IMG/VR virus record: IMGVR_UViG_3300013120_000738
Location: 1 to 64,000 of that record
Reading direction: 5' to 3' (one strand)
Source of the DNA: a virus
DNA length: 64,000 nt
The position numbers and the translations under genes are program-made. Every line of letters starts with the position of its first letter. Within the stretch, counting starts at the first letter, position 1. The notes under the pieces are model-generated. The model did not search any database. It was not told the DNA's origin and saw only the letters and a program-made list of their open reading frames with translations. Of this stretch, positions 23,335 to 32,545 are shown in pieces.

Positions 23335-25288
23335 CTTCCAACCTCTGTAATCTTGCTAATTTCCGGTCGATAAGCTTCTTAACACCACGTGACTTAGTCA
23401 TGATTCTAAGTTCTCGTAGTTCAGCTGGATCATCGATCTCCAGTACTTCAGCTGTGTCAGCGGCTAGCTTAGCAGAAGTTCCCTTCAAAGTCGGATAAGT
23501 TATTTCTCCTTCTTTAGCCGTTATCTCTCTTATTCCAGCCATCATGTGTTTCAGCTTTGCATTAATAGATTTATTACCTATTCTATATAATTGAGACAGA
23601 TTCTCAAATTCAGTGCTGTAAACTATTGCATCAGCCACTGCGGATTCTATACTAAAATCTGGCGGCAAAAGACTTAGTATAGCAACCTTACTCTCAAAAT
23701 CTCCTTCAACAAGTTCACCTGTAAGCGAAGTAAGTATTAAATTAATCGTATTACTCCCAGCCTCGCTCTCAACAGCGGATCGCAATAACCTTGTCATATG
23801 ATCCAACGGGACATTCCCAAACATTACTGGAGCAATATCATTACTTAATGCGCCCTTTGCCATCATTTCATCGACTATATCTGCGAATCTATCATGCCTA
23901 CCAGGGAATGCCCCAATAGCGTGTTTATAATTTCTAAAAGCTGCGGCAAGATCCTCTACATCGATCTTCGATATATCGTCTATAAAGTCCTCAGGATGGT
24001 ATGCTGCATGTATAGTCAATAGGGCTGTACGCGGCAATTTACCTTCTTCAGCAAGTTGCAATGCTTTTTCCTCCGATATCTTGCGATATTTTATAGCCAA
24101 AGTAACAAATTCACCAGCGTCCCAGAGCCACCAGGCTCCTTGTTTTCCATAGTAATGGCCTTGTTGTTGTTTGGCGGCAGGATTATTATGTAAAAGAGCA
24201 AGTACCGTATCTTCGGTTAATCTCTTTACAATTTTCTCATCAGCATGCCTCATACCTTGTTTACTGATAATAGCATTCAAGTTCTCATCATTGAGCTTAC
24301 CAAGCAAATGAGCATTTTCTGTAATATCACCTTGGTATGATGTTATAAAATCATCTAATGGTATCTCAAGACGCCAGAAATCGGAATGATTGGTTATCTC
24401 TATTCCCTTCTTACGTATAAGAGTCCTAACAAAATCCATTATAGGTTCATGATATTTCTCAATTGGTGCTCTATTCTGCTTACCTTTAATTTCATTAACT
24501 GCCCACTTGCCAGAACCGGCATTTTTTGTGATTGACATACTAACATGCGGATTATTATATCTATTCCGCATGCTAAATATCTTAGTAGTATCACCTGGAT
24601 TACAGTACTTGCCGATGCAATTCTGCATCTTCACACCCTCGATGCGTGCATCGTCTTTTTTAACTGATATCCAGAAGAATGGACCAGATTTATGCACCGC
24701 TTGTTCAGGTCCTCGTACGTATTCCCCTCCTACTTTCTGATTAGCAAATTGTTGTTCATGCCATTGATGGGATGCCGCCTGCACATCCTGTAATGACATC
24801 TCTTTTAATTGATCGTCGGTAAGGCCTTCACCCTCAATATAATGAAACAATCCCTCATCAAATACTGCGTCAGGATCCTCTTTCTGGATCCTCATAATCC
24901 ATTGCCAGTACTTGGGGTGTACTTCCTTCGCTCTCCTCACCTCAGCAGCATACTTCAATTCTGCTTCGCTCTTCTCCCTCTTCTTAAAGGGATCTAGTTC
25001 TGCTACAGCTGCTAGAGAGTCTTGGTCAATCTTGTCGATGACACCTTGATTCAGACCTAGAACGAGTTTCTCAGCGTTCTTTCTATCCAGATCGATAGCT
25101 TGTTGGATAAGATCGGTATCCACCTCTGGATACTTTTTACTCAAATAATCAATCTGATCTTCAAGGAGTAATGTATCAAAGAAATGTTGGTCAAAGCCTT
25201 CAAACGGCAGTAAATTTATACCTTTTGGTTTTGATCTATTAATCTCACACAATTTATGACTTGATGATCTATACACATCATTTCTCAC
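23315..25288 (-). CDS. PcfJ-domain protein, 657 aa
   Basis: The middle (about 205-290) holds 'GVKMQNCIGKYC', 'IFSMRNRYNNPHVSMSI' and 'NEIKGKQNRAPIEKY', the hallmarks of PcfJ-like proteins: a Cys pair, a 'S-x-R...PH' strand and 'I-x-G-K-Q-N-x-x-P'. PcfJ was named in a conjugative plasmid and is widespread in phages; its biochemical role is unknown. Here it is joined to long helical flanking regions, much longer than the core family. The start is GTG at 25288, overlapping a 57-codon gene by 11 bp. It lies among structural genes, so a virion or injected protein is possible. Confidence 0.6.
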   Translation of the reverse strand: MRNDVYRSSSHKLCEINRSKPKGINLLPFEGFDQHFFDTLLLEDQIDYLSKKYPEVDTDLIQQAIDLDRKNAEKLVLGLNQGVIDKIDQDSLAAVAELDPFKKREKSEAELKYAAEVRRAKEVHPKYWQWIMRIQKEDPDAVFDEGLFHYIEGEGLTDDQLKEMSLQDVQAASHQWHEQQFANQKVGGEYVRGPEQAVHKSGPFFWISVKKDDARIEGVKMQNCIGKYCNPGDTTKIFSMRNRYNNPHVSMSITKNAGSGKWAVNEIKGKQNRAPIEKYHEPIMDFVRTLIRKKGIEITNHSDFWRLEIPLDDFITSYQGDITENAHLLGKLNDENLNAIISKQGMRHADEKIVKRLTEDTVLALLHNNPAAKQQQGHYYGKQGAWWLWDAGEFVTLAIKYRKISEEKALQLAEEGKLPRTALLTIHAAYHPEDFIDDISKIDVEDLAAAFRNYKHAIGAFPGRHDRFADIVDEMMAKGALSNDIAPVMFGNVPLDHMTRLLRSAVESEAGSNTINLILTSLTGELVEGDFESKVAILSLLPPDFSIESAVADAIVYSTEFENLSQLYRIGNKSINAKLKHMMAGIREITAKEGEITYPTLKGTSAKLAADTAEVLEIDDPAELRELRIMTKSRGVKKLIDRKLARLQRLEDATATV

Positions 25289-25451
25289 GTCTTAATCGTC
25301 GTAATTCTGCAACCAAGCCTTCTTCGTCAGTTACTCCGACGTTCTCGACCTCATTCAAAACATCAAGAACTTCTTGTGGCGTTAATTCCTGTCCGTGTTT
25401 CTCTGCGATATACTGTCTGATGTATTGGAGATCCTCTTTAGCAATTTCCAT
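25278..25451 (-). CDS. Small helical protein, 57 aa
   Basis: Begins MEIAKEDLQYIRQYIAEKHG and ends RRLRREK; highly charged, predicted all-helical, with no recognised family. It overlaps the PcfJ-like gene by 11 bp, consistent with translational coupling, and starts 8 bp after the 183-aa gene. Confidence 0.5.
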   Translation of the reverse strand: MEIAKEDLQYIRQYIAEKHGQELTPQEVLDVLNEVENVGVTDEEGLVAELRRLRREK

Positions 25452-25458
25452 AACGTAC

Positions 25459-26010
25459 CTAGGTCTTGGACATGTGATAACCTTTGTCGCCGTATACCAC
25501 CCCAGCGACTTCTAACCTGAAGATACGATACGTAACGCCAGATGGTAGACCAGCATCGAGTGCATCTTCCAGGAGAGTCTTAATTACAGATTCTTCATAC
25601 CGATTCTCACTCGATGGATTCTGCAAATGGGCAGCCGCCCCTCCAGCACCAGTCCGTATTTCACCACCATGGAATACGGTCTTATCTGGGTGCTGCTGAT
25701 TGTTATCCAAACCAGACTCGAAGAATCCTGTTATCATCAATTGCGCAGGATTTTGACCAATACGTGGCTTGACGGACATACCATGGCGGTATCCACTCCA
25801 GCTACCACCACTTTGACCGCCACGGAGATGACCTTGGCCACCTCCAGGAGTTGCTAATTGAAAGCTGCTTTCGGTAGCAATCGCATCATACGCTAATGCA
25901 CCGATTTTTTGCATATCTCGCCACATTTCCATTCTCTTGGATTTCAGGAGTCCTGAACCCCATTGTGGCTCAATTCGAATGTGTACAGTAAATGGTGTCC
26001 ACCTGGCCAT
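25459..26010 (-). CDS. Hypothetical structural-block protein, 183 aa
   Basis: Gly-rich middle ('LATPGGGQGHLRGGQSGGSWSGY') flanked by mixed alpha/beta sequence. ATG 26010 follows AGGATACTTATC. No family recognised; position in the morphogenesis block suggests a virion or assembly part. Confidence 0.5.
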   Translation of the reverse strand: MARWTPFTVHIRIEPQWGSGLLKSKRMEMWRDMQKIGALAYDAIATESSFQLATPGGGQGHLRGGQSGGSWSGYRHGMSVKPRIGQNPAQLMITGFFESGLDNNQQHPDKTVFHGGEIRTGAGGAAAHLQNPSSENRYEESVIKTLLEDALDAGLPSGVTYRIFRLEVAGVVYGDKGYHMSKT

Positions 26011-26051
26011 GATAAGTATCCTCCATTAATATTTTTGTATGAAGAAAAAAC

Positions 26052-26450
26052 ATGATTAATATCATAATCATCTACGATGAAGAATTGGAAAGCATCAAGG
26101 TGAGCGGTGGTGCACAGCCATCAGATTATAGAGGAAGCCTCAAGGATTGGTTGGATATACATGCATTAAAAATATCTCAATTACAAAAAGACGGAACATG
26201 GGATATTAGAATTCCCAAGAATATATGGCGCACCCATATCGAGGGTAATAAAAATTTACTAGATATCTTCGAAATAATTGCAGAGATATGTGCGACAGAT
26301 ATACAAAACCCTAATCCAAAATCACCGGCATGCATCTGCCCAATAGAATGTGATTGTGCTGATCCAGACAACGGATTATTCAGCGAGCACTGCCCAATCC
26401 ATAATGAAAAGCCTATGCCAGATCCAGATTGTCCGTATCACCAGATCTAA
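26052..26450 (+). CDS. Hypothetical protein with Cys/His-rich tail, 132 aa
   Basis: The C-terminal 45 residues carry many Cys and His ('CICPIECDCADPD', 'HCPIHNEKP', 'DCPYHQ'), likely binding one or two zinc ions. The N-terminal part is alpha/beta without a known motif. Lone plus-strand gene, overlapping the convergent gene by 4 bp. Confidence 0.5.
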   Translation: MINIIIIYDEELESIKVSGGAQPSDYRGSLKDWLDIHALKISQLQKDGTWDIRIPKNIWRTHIEGNKNLLDIFEIIAEICATDIQNPNPKSPACICPIECDCADPDNGLFSEHCPIHNEKPMPDPDCPYHQI

Positions 26451-27079
26451 GTAATTACTATTCTATCTGCCTCTACAGACTTTATATTGTGCCGCCACGG
26501 ATGCTTGCTGTGAGGATCCGGGTCATACACGAAATTACTATTTACAACCCTAAATGCATCCTCATATACAAATGTAATATTCCTTACTGGCCACGGTAAA
26601 ACACCAAATCCTATTTCATATCCTATTAGATGTACTATCTTAATAGTACTGCCTTGCTCCATGGCAGTGCGACGTCTGTAAAAGAATCGCATTCCAGGCA
26701 CTAAGTCTTGATGGAATAGGACTCTACCAGCTTTCGTAGTCAGTGAGAATCCTCTCAAATTCTCTCTGCTTACTAATTCACAGGAACGACTATTTCCTTC
26801 TTCATCATATTGTTTAAAGGTTGAACCATCAGCGTAATGAGCTATCCATCTTATTTTATCGCTTGGTGTCATATTCACGGCATCCGGTTTAGGACTGGGT
26901 GAGAATGTATGGATGCCTTGTTTATCAAAGTTCAGGTTCATTGGATGTGTTTCACCCAATTCTGCTGCTTCATTTATTTCTAAGCATTTAGGCTCACCGT
27001 CGCTATCTCCTTCTTTCACTTGTTCAGCACTGAATGGTAATTCGGCTGTCCACCTATCGATTTTTACTTGGCGTGGCAT
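26447..27079 (-). CDS. Hypothetical protein, 210 aa
   Basis: Beta-rich protein with 'SDKIRWIAHYADGSTFKQYDEEGN', a pattern seen in phage proteins of unknown role, and 'GYEIGFGVLPWPVRNITFVYED'. No functional motif. Preceded by a long hairpin at 27105-27136, so its expression may be separate from the upstream gene. Confidence 0.5.
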   Translation of the reverse strand: MPRQVKIDRWTAELPFSAEQVKEGDSDGEPKCLEINEAAELGETHPMNLNFDKQGIHTFSPSPKPDAVNMTPSDKIRWIAHYADGSTFKQYDEEGNSRSCELVSRENLRGFSLTTKAGRVLFHQDLVPGMRFFYRRRTAMEQGSTIKIVHLIGYEIGFGVLPWPVRNITFVYEDAFRVVNSNFVYDPDPHSKHPWRHNIKSVEADRIVIT

Positions 27080-27104
27080 AATTTATCTCCCGATTTATAT
27101 ACAG

Positions 27105-27136
27105 CGACCCCAGAAAGGACGTACTTTCTGGGGTCG
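27105..27136 (-). terminator. Perfect 13-bp hairpin between two minus-strand genes
   Basis: CGACCCCAGAAAG at 27105-27117 pairs fully with CTTTCTGGGGTCG at 27124-27136 around a 6-nt loop. It lies just after the stop of the 107-aa gene. No T-run follows on the minus strand, so it may be a weak terminator or a protective 3' end. Confidence 0.55.
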
Positions 27137-27143
27137 TAATATT

Positions 27144-27467
27144 TTAGATGTCGACTTCTACTTCGATTTCGTCGACGTCTTTTGTCCTATTTTCGAGGTT
27201 TTTCTTCGTCGCCTCGAGTTCTTCTTCGTAGGATGCCACTTGTTTCTTATTCATCAAGTTCTTTGCACGCACCCATAGACAATTCTTGGATTTGGCACGG
27301 CCGCCACAGTCATGGGAGCCCACACCATCTTTCTCGAATTCCACACCTACTTGGCATACGGGATTATCCGTTAAAGCAATTATTGTTGCTTTCTGGGGTG
27401 GCATAAGTGCCCTAGCGAATCTAGGGATCATCACCCAACATTTGGTACCCTTTTTTATTTTAGCCAT
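27144..27467 (-). CDS. Hypothetical protein, 107 aa
   Basis: Compact beta-rich N-terminal part with 'CGGRAKSKNCLWVRAKNLM' and a charged helical tail. No family recognised. ATG 27467 is preceded by GGAGACTGACG. Confidence 0.5.
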   Translation of the reverse strand: MAKIKKGTKCWVMIPRFARALMPPQKATIIALTDNPVCQVGVEFEKDGVGSHDCGGRAKSKNCLWVRAKNLMNKKQVASYEEELEATKKNLENRTKDVDEIEVEVDI

Positions 27468-27485
27468 CGTCAGTCTCCAATATGG

Positions 27486-28076
27486 CTATGTTTCATCATA
27501 AAGCCAAGTGAATGTTTCTTTGTTCGTCGTACCTGCCGATGCACCAGGGTTGTTTACCTCGAATTGGTATACAACAAAGTCTCCAAAATCGCCGGTGCTG
27601 GTCTGAGAGCCATCAACACTTAGTGGACTACCACTGGTATGTGTAAATGCTGTGACTGGGTTCGTTAGCAAGGCTGCATAATTACCCTTACTCAGTAGCG
27701 TACCACTAGTACCGGTCGTTCCAGTAGCCTGAACATATGGTGTGGCATGATCTTTGTCAGCTCTAGCAACCTTACAATAAATCGCATTGGGGTCACCGCC
27801 TGGGTCAAGACTATTGGTTCCGTCAGTATACCATCGCAGGTTATTAATAGTACCAGTCGGTGCTACAGAAGCAGATAACCTGGTACAACACCAAAAACTA
27901 CGATTCGTACCAGCAACAGTTGGGATCTTGATCGGATTTGAACTTCCAGCAGCTGTTGTCTGATGCGAGTCGCTGGCATTTACGACGGTATTCCCAGCAC
28001 CGGCAGCATCGATAGTCGTCTTTGTCGGCCCACCAGCTACTCCGGTCCACCGTTTTATTGCAACAGTTGCAGTCAT
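27486..28076 (-). CDS. Probable virion protein, Ser/Thr/Gly-rich, 196 aa
   Basis: Composition (Thr, Gly, Asn, Ser) and strand-like repeats such as 'TTAAGSSNPIKIPTVAG' resemble phage decoration or fibre-associated proteins. 'FVVYQFEVNNPGASAGTTNKETFTW' (in parts) looks like a jelly-roll edge. Its start is 86 bp from the divergent plus-strand structural genes, so a bidirectional control region probably lies between. Confidence 0.45.
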   Translation of the reverse strand: MTATVAIKRWTGVAGGPTKTTIDAAGAGNTVVNASDSHQTTAAGSSNPIKIPTVAGTNRSFWCCTRLSASVAPTGTINNLRWYTDGTNSLDPGGDPNAIYCKVARADKDHATPYVQATGTTGTSGTLLSKGNYAALLTNPVTAFTHTSGSPLSVDGSQTSTGDFGDFVVYQFEVNNPGASAGTTNKETFTWLYDET

Positions 28077-28162
28077 TTGTATTCTCCAATACTGCTTTAG
28101 TATTCAAATTATCTTTGCCACGATTAAAATAGCAGCAAATCTAATGATAAGGAACATAAATT

Positions 28163-28630
28163 ATGTCTCTAAAACTATCAACAGCCGCCAGAAACGCAGT
28201 ATGTGATGCTGTAACAGCCAAATTAACTGCCGGTAGTTTTGGGCCATATCCAGGAGCTGTCATAACTGTTTATACCGGAACTAGACCAGCCAGCCCAGAT
28301 AATTCTCCAGCTGGTGGTACAGTTGGTGTAGCTAGCTTTGCCCTAGGTAATAGTCCAGGATTTGACCCAGCAGTAGGTGGTGTTGCACAAAGTAATGATC
28401 CATCCTATGGTCCTCCTTATGAGGACGAAAACTCACAATCGGGGACAGCAGTATGGTTTAGGATGACTAATAGAGAAACTGCATTAGGAGTGGCCTTAAT
28501 AGATGGTAGTGTAGGTGTTCTAGGTAGCGGAGCAGATCTAGAATTTGATAGTATAGTATTTAATGGAAGCATTGGTGCTCCAACCCGAAGTACTCTTACC
28601 AGTTTCTTTATTAGCGTTTATGCACCATGA
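28163..28630 (+). CDS. Phage structural protein, paralog 1
   Basis: 155 aa. 'VYTGTRPASPDNSPAGG', 'TAVWFRMTNRETA', 'GVLGSGADLEF' form a pattern also seen in the next gene and in minor structural proteins of other phages. Probably a fibre-base or adaptor protein (inference). Strongly linked to the next two genes by overlapping stop and start codons. Confidence 0.55.
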   Translation: MSLKLSTAARNAVCDAVTAKLTAGSFGPYPGAVITVYTGTRPASPDNSPAGGTVGVASFALGNSPGFDPAVGGVAQSNDPSYGPPYEDENSQSGTAVWFRMTNRETALGVALIDGSVGVLGSGADLEFDSIVFNGSIGAPTRSTLTSFFISVYAP

Positions 28631-29040
28631 CAACAACCGTCGCTGAAGCACTGAAAAACATAATGATCGATACCTTGGTCGATCTAGTTGACCAAGGTAC
28701 TATATCTGTCGTAGGCGGACATATTAAATTCTATACAGGAACAAGACCGGCAAGTCCAGATAATGCACCAACAGGTACATTCCTAGCTCAAAAACAATTA
28801 GTAAACCCAGCATTCCAAGATGCTTCTGGTGGCTCATCAACAGCCAACGCTATAGGATCATTTGCAACATGGGCCACAGGAACAGTAACGTGGTTTAGGA
28901 TAGTAGATCGCGACGATAATGCTATCATGGATGGTACATGTGGGATAACAGGTAGCGGTGCAGATATAGAATTCAACACAGTAGATTGGACTTTTCCAGG
29001 CACTGTCGAAATCACCAGTTTAAGAATTTATCACCCATAA
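28627..29040 (+). CDS. Phage structural protein, paralog 2
   Basis: 137 aa. Shares 'YTGTRPASPDNAPTG', 'TVTWFRIVDRDDNA', 'GITGSGADIEFNTV' with the gene before, so the two are tandem duplicates that have diverged. ATGA overlap upstream; its TAA shares a base with the ATG of the long repeat protein. Confidence 0.55.
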   Translation: MTTTVAEALKNIMIDTLVDLVDQGTISVVGGHIKFYTGTRPASPDNAPTGTFLAQKQLVNPAFQDASGGSSTANAIGSFATWATGTVTWFRIVDRDDNAIMDGTCGITGSGADIEFNTVDWTFPGTVEITSLRIYHP

Positions 29041-32015
29041 TGTCTAGACCACAAATCGACTACATCTACGAAGAAATTTATGGTACCGCCGCACAAGGTA
29101 GTGTTACTTATGGTGACACGTATAGTGAGAATCTCATAACTATCCCGACTGGATCATTCACTCCTGGATACTGGTTGGCTCTCCTAGGATATGAGATGGT
29201 TGGGATGGGGAGTCTCCATAATCCTAGTGCGGATTTTACTACATTTCAAATGGATGGTACTCCCATCCCATCGGGAGGTACATTAGCTCATGATTGGACC
29301 GGTACATGGAGCCGACCTATTTGGGACATGCACCAACCAATACAGTCTTTTGGAACACATACAGGCTGGTTAGATGCGACTGATGAATATTCGGTTGGTT
29401 TTATAGCCCAAAGAGATTACCTCATAAGAAATGTAAGATTATTCCTTATGAGGATTTCTGAAGAAGGTAGTATTACCAATCTACCTTTTTATCTCGGTGG
29501 TGCATCTACACCAGTTTCGATGTTCTCAATATTCACCGAGATGCCCTCAAATACCTCTTCTCACTTCAGCGGTTCTAACGCTGCATTTACAATCGCAAAT
29601 CCTCAACTTAGCGGAGGACTAGGTGATAGATGTCTTGCAATCGGAACTGTTTGTGTAAGGTCTTCAGGTGTAAATTGGCCTGGGCCTATGGAATTTTGGA
29701 TGGAACACTATTATGATACTATTACTATAAACGCCAGTAACTCTCTAATTATTCCGCGCATGCATATGCCACCAAACGATGTTGGCAAATCAAGTTCTGA
29801 ACAGCGATGTTATACTTTCATATTCCCATTCGATGCCGTTATGTCAACCATATCAATGCGAATGAATTATGAATATCCAGCAGGTGGATGGGGTGGGATG
29901 GCACATGTCGACAGCACTTATGAAGTAGGATTCAGAATCCAACTCTTGAATTTAGAAGGATTTTATGATCATACAACAGGTAGAGATACTTTAAGCGGTG
30001 CTTGGCCAACAGGTGCTTGGGGAGTAGGATGGCTTAGTGGCGGTAGTCAAGCCGATACTGTAGCAGATACATCAGAAGCCCCTGCTCTAACCCTTTTGAA
30101 CACAACTCAAAACCTCGGTGGCCCAAGCCCATTAACATATCCACTACAAAACCAAAGGATCAAGACGGACATAAGAACTTATGATGCCACAGACCCAATC
30201 ACACCAGAACCTGAATCAGATCACAAGGGTATACATGAATGGCACACTCTTGATGCATTTACTGCAGCAAATGGATGGAGCGACCCTGGAGTTACAGCTG
30301 ATCTAAGACCAATGAATGAGGTGCTTGCAGGATCTAGAATACCAATAAATCATATGGTAATAATGCCAGAGGGAGGACCAAGCACATATAATAGCCAACT
30401 CAGGCCAATGAGTACTTCTCCAGACCCAGTACAAACAAGGCCTGGAACAACAGATGTTAGAACATGGGCCTCGTTTACATTATCAGACAATAGAGAATAT
30501 CATACAGGTGCTGGTGGCGGAATAATCACTCTATTCAAGGGAGAAGGTGATGGTATAGCAGAGGTAGAAGCTACTATAGATCACACCACAGATGCTCTAT
30601 TACAAGCGGAAATAAGTGTCACACATACTACTGATGCGAGATTATTATTACCAGCTACAGTACTACATGAACAAACAACTGACGCTCTATTACAAGCAGA
30701 AATAAGTATCACATATACTACTGACGCTTTATTAGCCGAAGAAGTCTCTATAACCCACACGACCGAAGCAGAATTGTTTGAGGTATTAGCTGTAACTCAT
30801 ACTACAGATCTGTTATTATTTGAATCTGATATCCCACAGGACCACACAACAAACGCTCTATTATGGGCAGAACAAACCCTTACTCACACTACAGATGCTG
30901 AAATAAAATTCCAATACGATATTGACCACACTACCGATTCTCGCGTCTTTGGAGCATTAAAGCATAGTTCTGATGCTTCTGTATTATGTGTTGGAACTGC
31001 TATTAGCCATACTACTGATTGTTGGGCAGCGGTAGCAGTTGAACAGACATATGATCACACAACCGATGCTCTATTATGGTCAGAGGGTAGTCTAGCTCAT
31101 ACTACCGATGCCGCTATATGGGCCTTAGAAGAATTAAGTCACACAACAGATTTATTAATATACCGATCACACAGAAAGTCATATACTACTGATGCATCGA
31201 TGCAAGAAATTAACATTGTATTGTCACATACTACTGATGCATTTATTGGCAATGTAGTAGGACACCATACAAACGCATTATTGAAAGAAGAAGTACAAAT
31301 AACTCACACTACAGATTCAATATTATCTGAGCAACATGACATAACTCATACCACTGACACATTATTGGCAATTCAAAGAGGTGCAGCCCATACCACCGAT
31401 GCAATCCTCGCAGAAGAACACCAAATAACCCATACCACAGACGCAATCTTGGCAGAAGAACACGATCTACCATATACTACTGATGCATGGCTAACCGGAT
31501 TCAAAATACAAACTACAGATGCTAGTCTATTAGAGACTATTGAGATAGAACAAACAACGGATGCATTAATCAAACGAGAAGTCCGAATATGGCATGGTAC
31601 AGATTCCGAATTGCGAGACGAAGGAAGATTATGGCATAGTACCGATGCTCTAACATCCTGGGAAACAGATGGCGTTGGTAGTATTAATTTTGGTGATTTA
31701 GTAACTCTTCCTTCAATTGCCGCATCAGCAACAGCGTATAAATCATTATTCATTACTGGTATAGCGGAAGAAGATCATGAGACTTTCCCGCCAGATGGAC
31801 ATGTTGATTCAGTCTACGAAGAGAATATGAATACATTAGATGGTTGGCGACCACCAGATCAATTCGGGCGATACCCGACAGATCCCGATTATCCTAATGC
31901 AGATCCTAAACCATGTAGCCCATGCAGTGGTGGAACTAGTGGTAATATTCCACGTAAGACTATCCACCAACAATCTAGTGAAGATTGTTCTTGCGACGAA
32001 GATAGTACCGAATAG
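29040..32015 (+). CDS. Large virion protein with 26 HTTDA repeats (fibre/adhesin candidate)
   Basis: 991 aa from ATG 29040, which overlaps the previous stop by one base; an earlier in-frame ATG at 28986 lies inside that gene and is unlikely. Residues 1-510 form a large non-repetitive domain. Residues about 514-870 are 26 tandem units of about 14 residues with core H-T-T-D-A-x-L. The tail holds a Cys-rich stretch ('KPCSPCSGGTSG', 'EDCSCDEDS'). Such regular short repeats suit a long, thin shaft, so a fibre or receptor-contact protein is likely. It follows two structural paralogs in one operon. Confidence 0.6.
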   Translation: MSRPQIDYIYEEIYGTAAQGSVTYGDTYSENLITIPTGSFTPGYWLALLGYEMVGMGSLHNPSADFTTFQMDGTPIPSGGTLAHDWTGTWSRPIWDMHQPIQSFGTHTGWLDATDEYSVGFIAQRDYLIRNVRLFLMRISEEGSITNLPFYLGGASTPVSMFSIFTEMPSNTSSHFSGSNAAFTIANPQLSGGLGDRCLAIGTVCVRSSGVNWPGPMEFWMEHYYDTITINASNSLIIPRMHMPPNDVGKSSSEQRCYTFIFPFDAVMSTISMRMNYEYPAGGWGGMAHVDSTYEVGFRIQLLNLEGFYDHTTGRDTLSGAWPTGAWGVGWLSGGSQADTVADTSEAPALTLLNTTQNLGGPSPLTYPLQNQRIKTDIRTYDATDPITPEPESDHKGIHEWHTLDAFTAANGWSDPGVTADLRPMNEVLAGSRIPINHMVIMPEGGPSTYNSQLRPMSTSPDPVQTRPGTTDVRTWASFTLSDNREYHTGAGGGIITLFKGEGDGIAEVEATIDHTTDALLQAEISVTHTTDARLLLPATVLHEQTTDALLQAEISITYTTDALLAEEVSITHTTEAELFEVLAVTHTTDLLLFESDIPQDHTTNALLWAEQTLTHTTDAEIKFQYDIDHTTDSRVFGALKHSSDASVLCVGTAISHTTDCWAAVAVEQTYDHTTDALLWSEGSLAHTTDAAIWALEELSHTTDLLIYRSHRKSYTTDASMQEINIVLSHTTDAFIGNVVGHHTNALLKEEVQITHTTDSILSEQHDITHTTDTLLAIQRGAAHTTDAILAEEHQITHTTDAILAEEHDLPYTTDAWLTGFKIQTTDASLLETIEIEQTTDALIKREVRIWHGTDSELRDEGRLWHSTDALTSWETDGVGSINFGDLVTLPSIAASATAYKSLFITGIAEEDHETFPPDGHVDSVYEENMNTLDGWRPPDQFGRYPTDPDYPNADPKPCSPCSGGTSGNIPRKTIHQQSSEDCSCDEDSTE
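30579..31650 (+). repeat. 26 tandem 14-residue (42-bp) HTTDA repeats
   Basis: Protein-level units such as HTTDALLQAEISVT, HTTDAILAEEHQIT and YTTDALLAEEVSIT recur with a 14-residue period, a few being 12-17. DNA identity between units is lower than protein identity, except two adjacent units near 31400-31470 that are nearly the same in DNA, suggesting recent duplication. Confidence 0.9.
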
Positions 32016-32025
32016 TTCGGTAATG

Positions 32026-32460
32026 CTATTTTCTAATAAGAGCAATAATGTTTAATAATAGGTTATCTCTAATAAATATGTATAGTGCCGTTTCGATAAC
32101 GATGATCGCTATAATACTCCAATAGAATGGTACATTTGTTGCGAATATCCATCCTAGAGAGCATATCACTAAATCAGATATAGAATTTACTATAGCATCA
32201 CCAGCATACGTTGGATGGCCTTTCCTTCTATATTTCTTAATAATATATTGCGTATTTTCAATTATCTCCCATACAAATTCAGCTCCGAGAGCTATTACCC
32301 ATGGTAAACCTATAAGGCTAAAAATCACTCCGTGAAGGAAATGAGACCATGTATAAAAATCGACTATTCCGCCGCTGTTTAAATGAGGAGCGTACCATGC
32401 TCTGCCCATCAGACGGAGTATGATCACTAATAAAACGATATAGACAAATAATACCACCAT
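32026..32460 (-). CDS. DUF2585 / UPF0314-type membrane protein
   Basis: About 144 aa with four membrane helices. 'GRAWYAPHLNSGG', 'WSHFLHGVIF', 'AEFVWEIIENTQYIIKKYR' and 'GDAIVNSISDLVICSLG' are the family signature. The family is known mainly from alphaproteobacteria and has no assigned function. I place the start at ATG 32460; the longer TTG start at 32490 lies inside a terminator-like hairpin. A host-derived gene carried by the phage is likely. Confidence 0.7.
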   Translation of the reverse strand: MVVLFVYIVLLVIILRLMGRAWYAPHLNSGGIVDFYTWSHFLHGVIFSLIGLPWVIALGAEFVWEIIENTQYIIKKYRRKGHPTYAGDAIVNSISDLVICSLGWIFATNVPFYWSIIAIIVIETALYIFIRDNLLLNIIALIRK

Positions 32461-32474
32461 ATTTATACATAGAA

Positions 32475-32504
32475 ATGGCCCGACGAGCAACCTCGCCGGG
32501 CCAT
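32475..32504 (-). terminator. GC-rich terminator-like hairpin
   Basis: ATGGCCCGACGAG at 32475-32487 pairs with CTCGCCGGGCCAT at 32492-32504 with one mismatch around CAAC. On the minus strand TTTCTAT follows. It ends the 132-aa gene upstream. Confidence 0.6.
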
Positions 32505-32545
32505 ATCCGCCGCGTAATTCAGACCGAATCCCAAATCATTCGAGA

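Noticed and set aside
28986-29039. Longer start for the HTTDA repeat protein
   Set aside because: It would overlap the upstream structural gene by 55 bp and has no ribosome site; the ATG at 29040 is coupled to the upstream stop.
30579-31650. CRISPR-like array
   Set aside because: The repeats are 42-bp coding units inside an open frame, with no unrelated spacers; the periodicity is at protein level.
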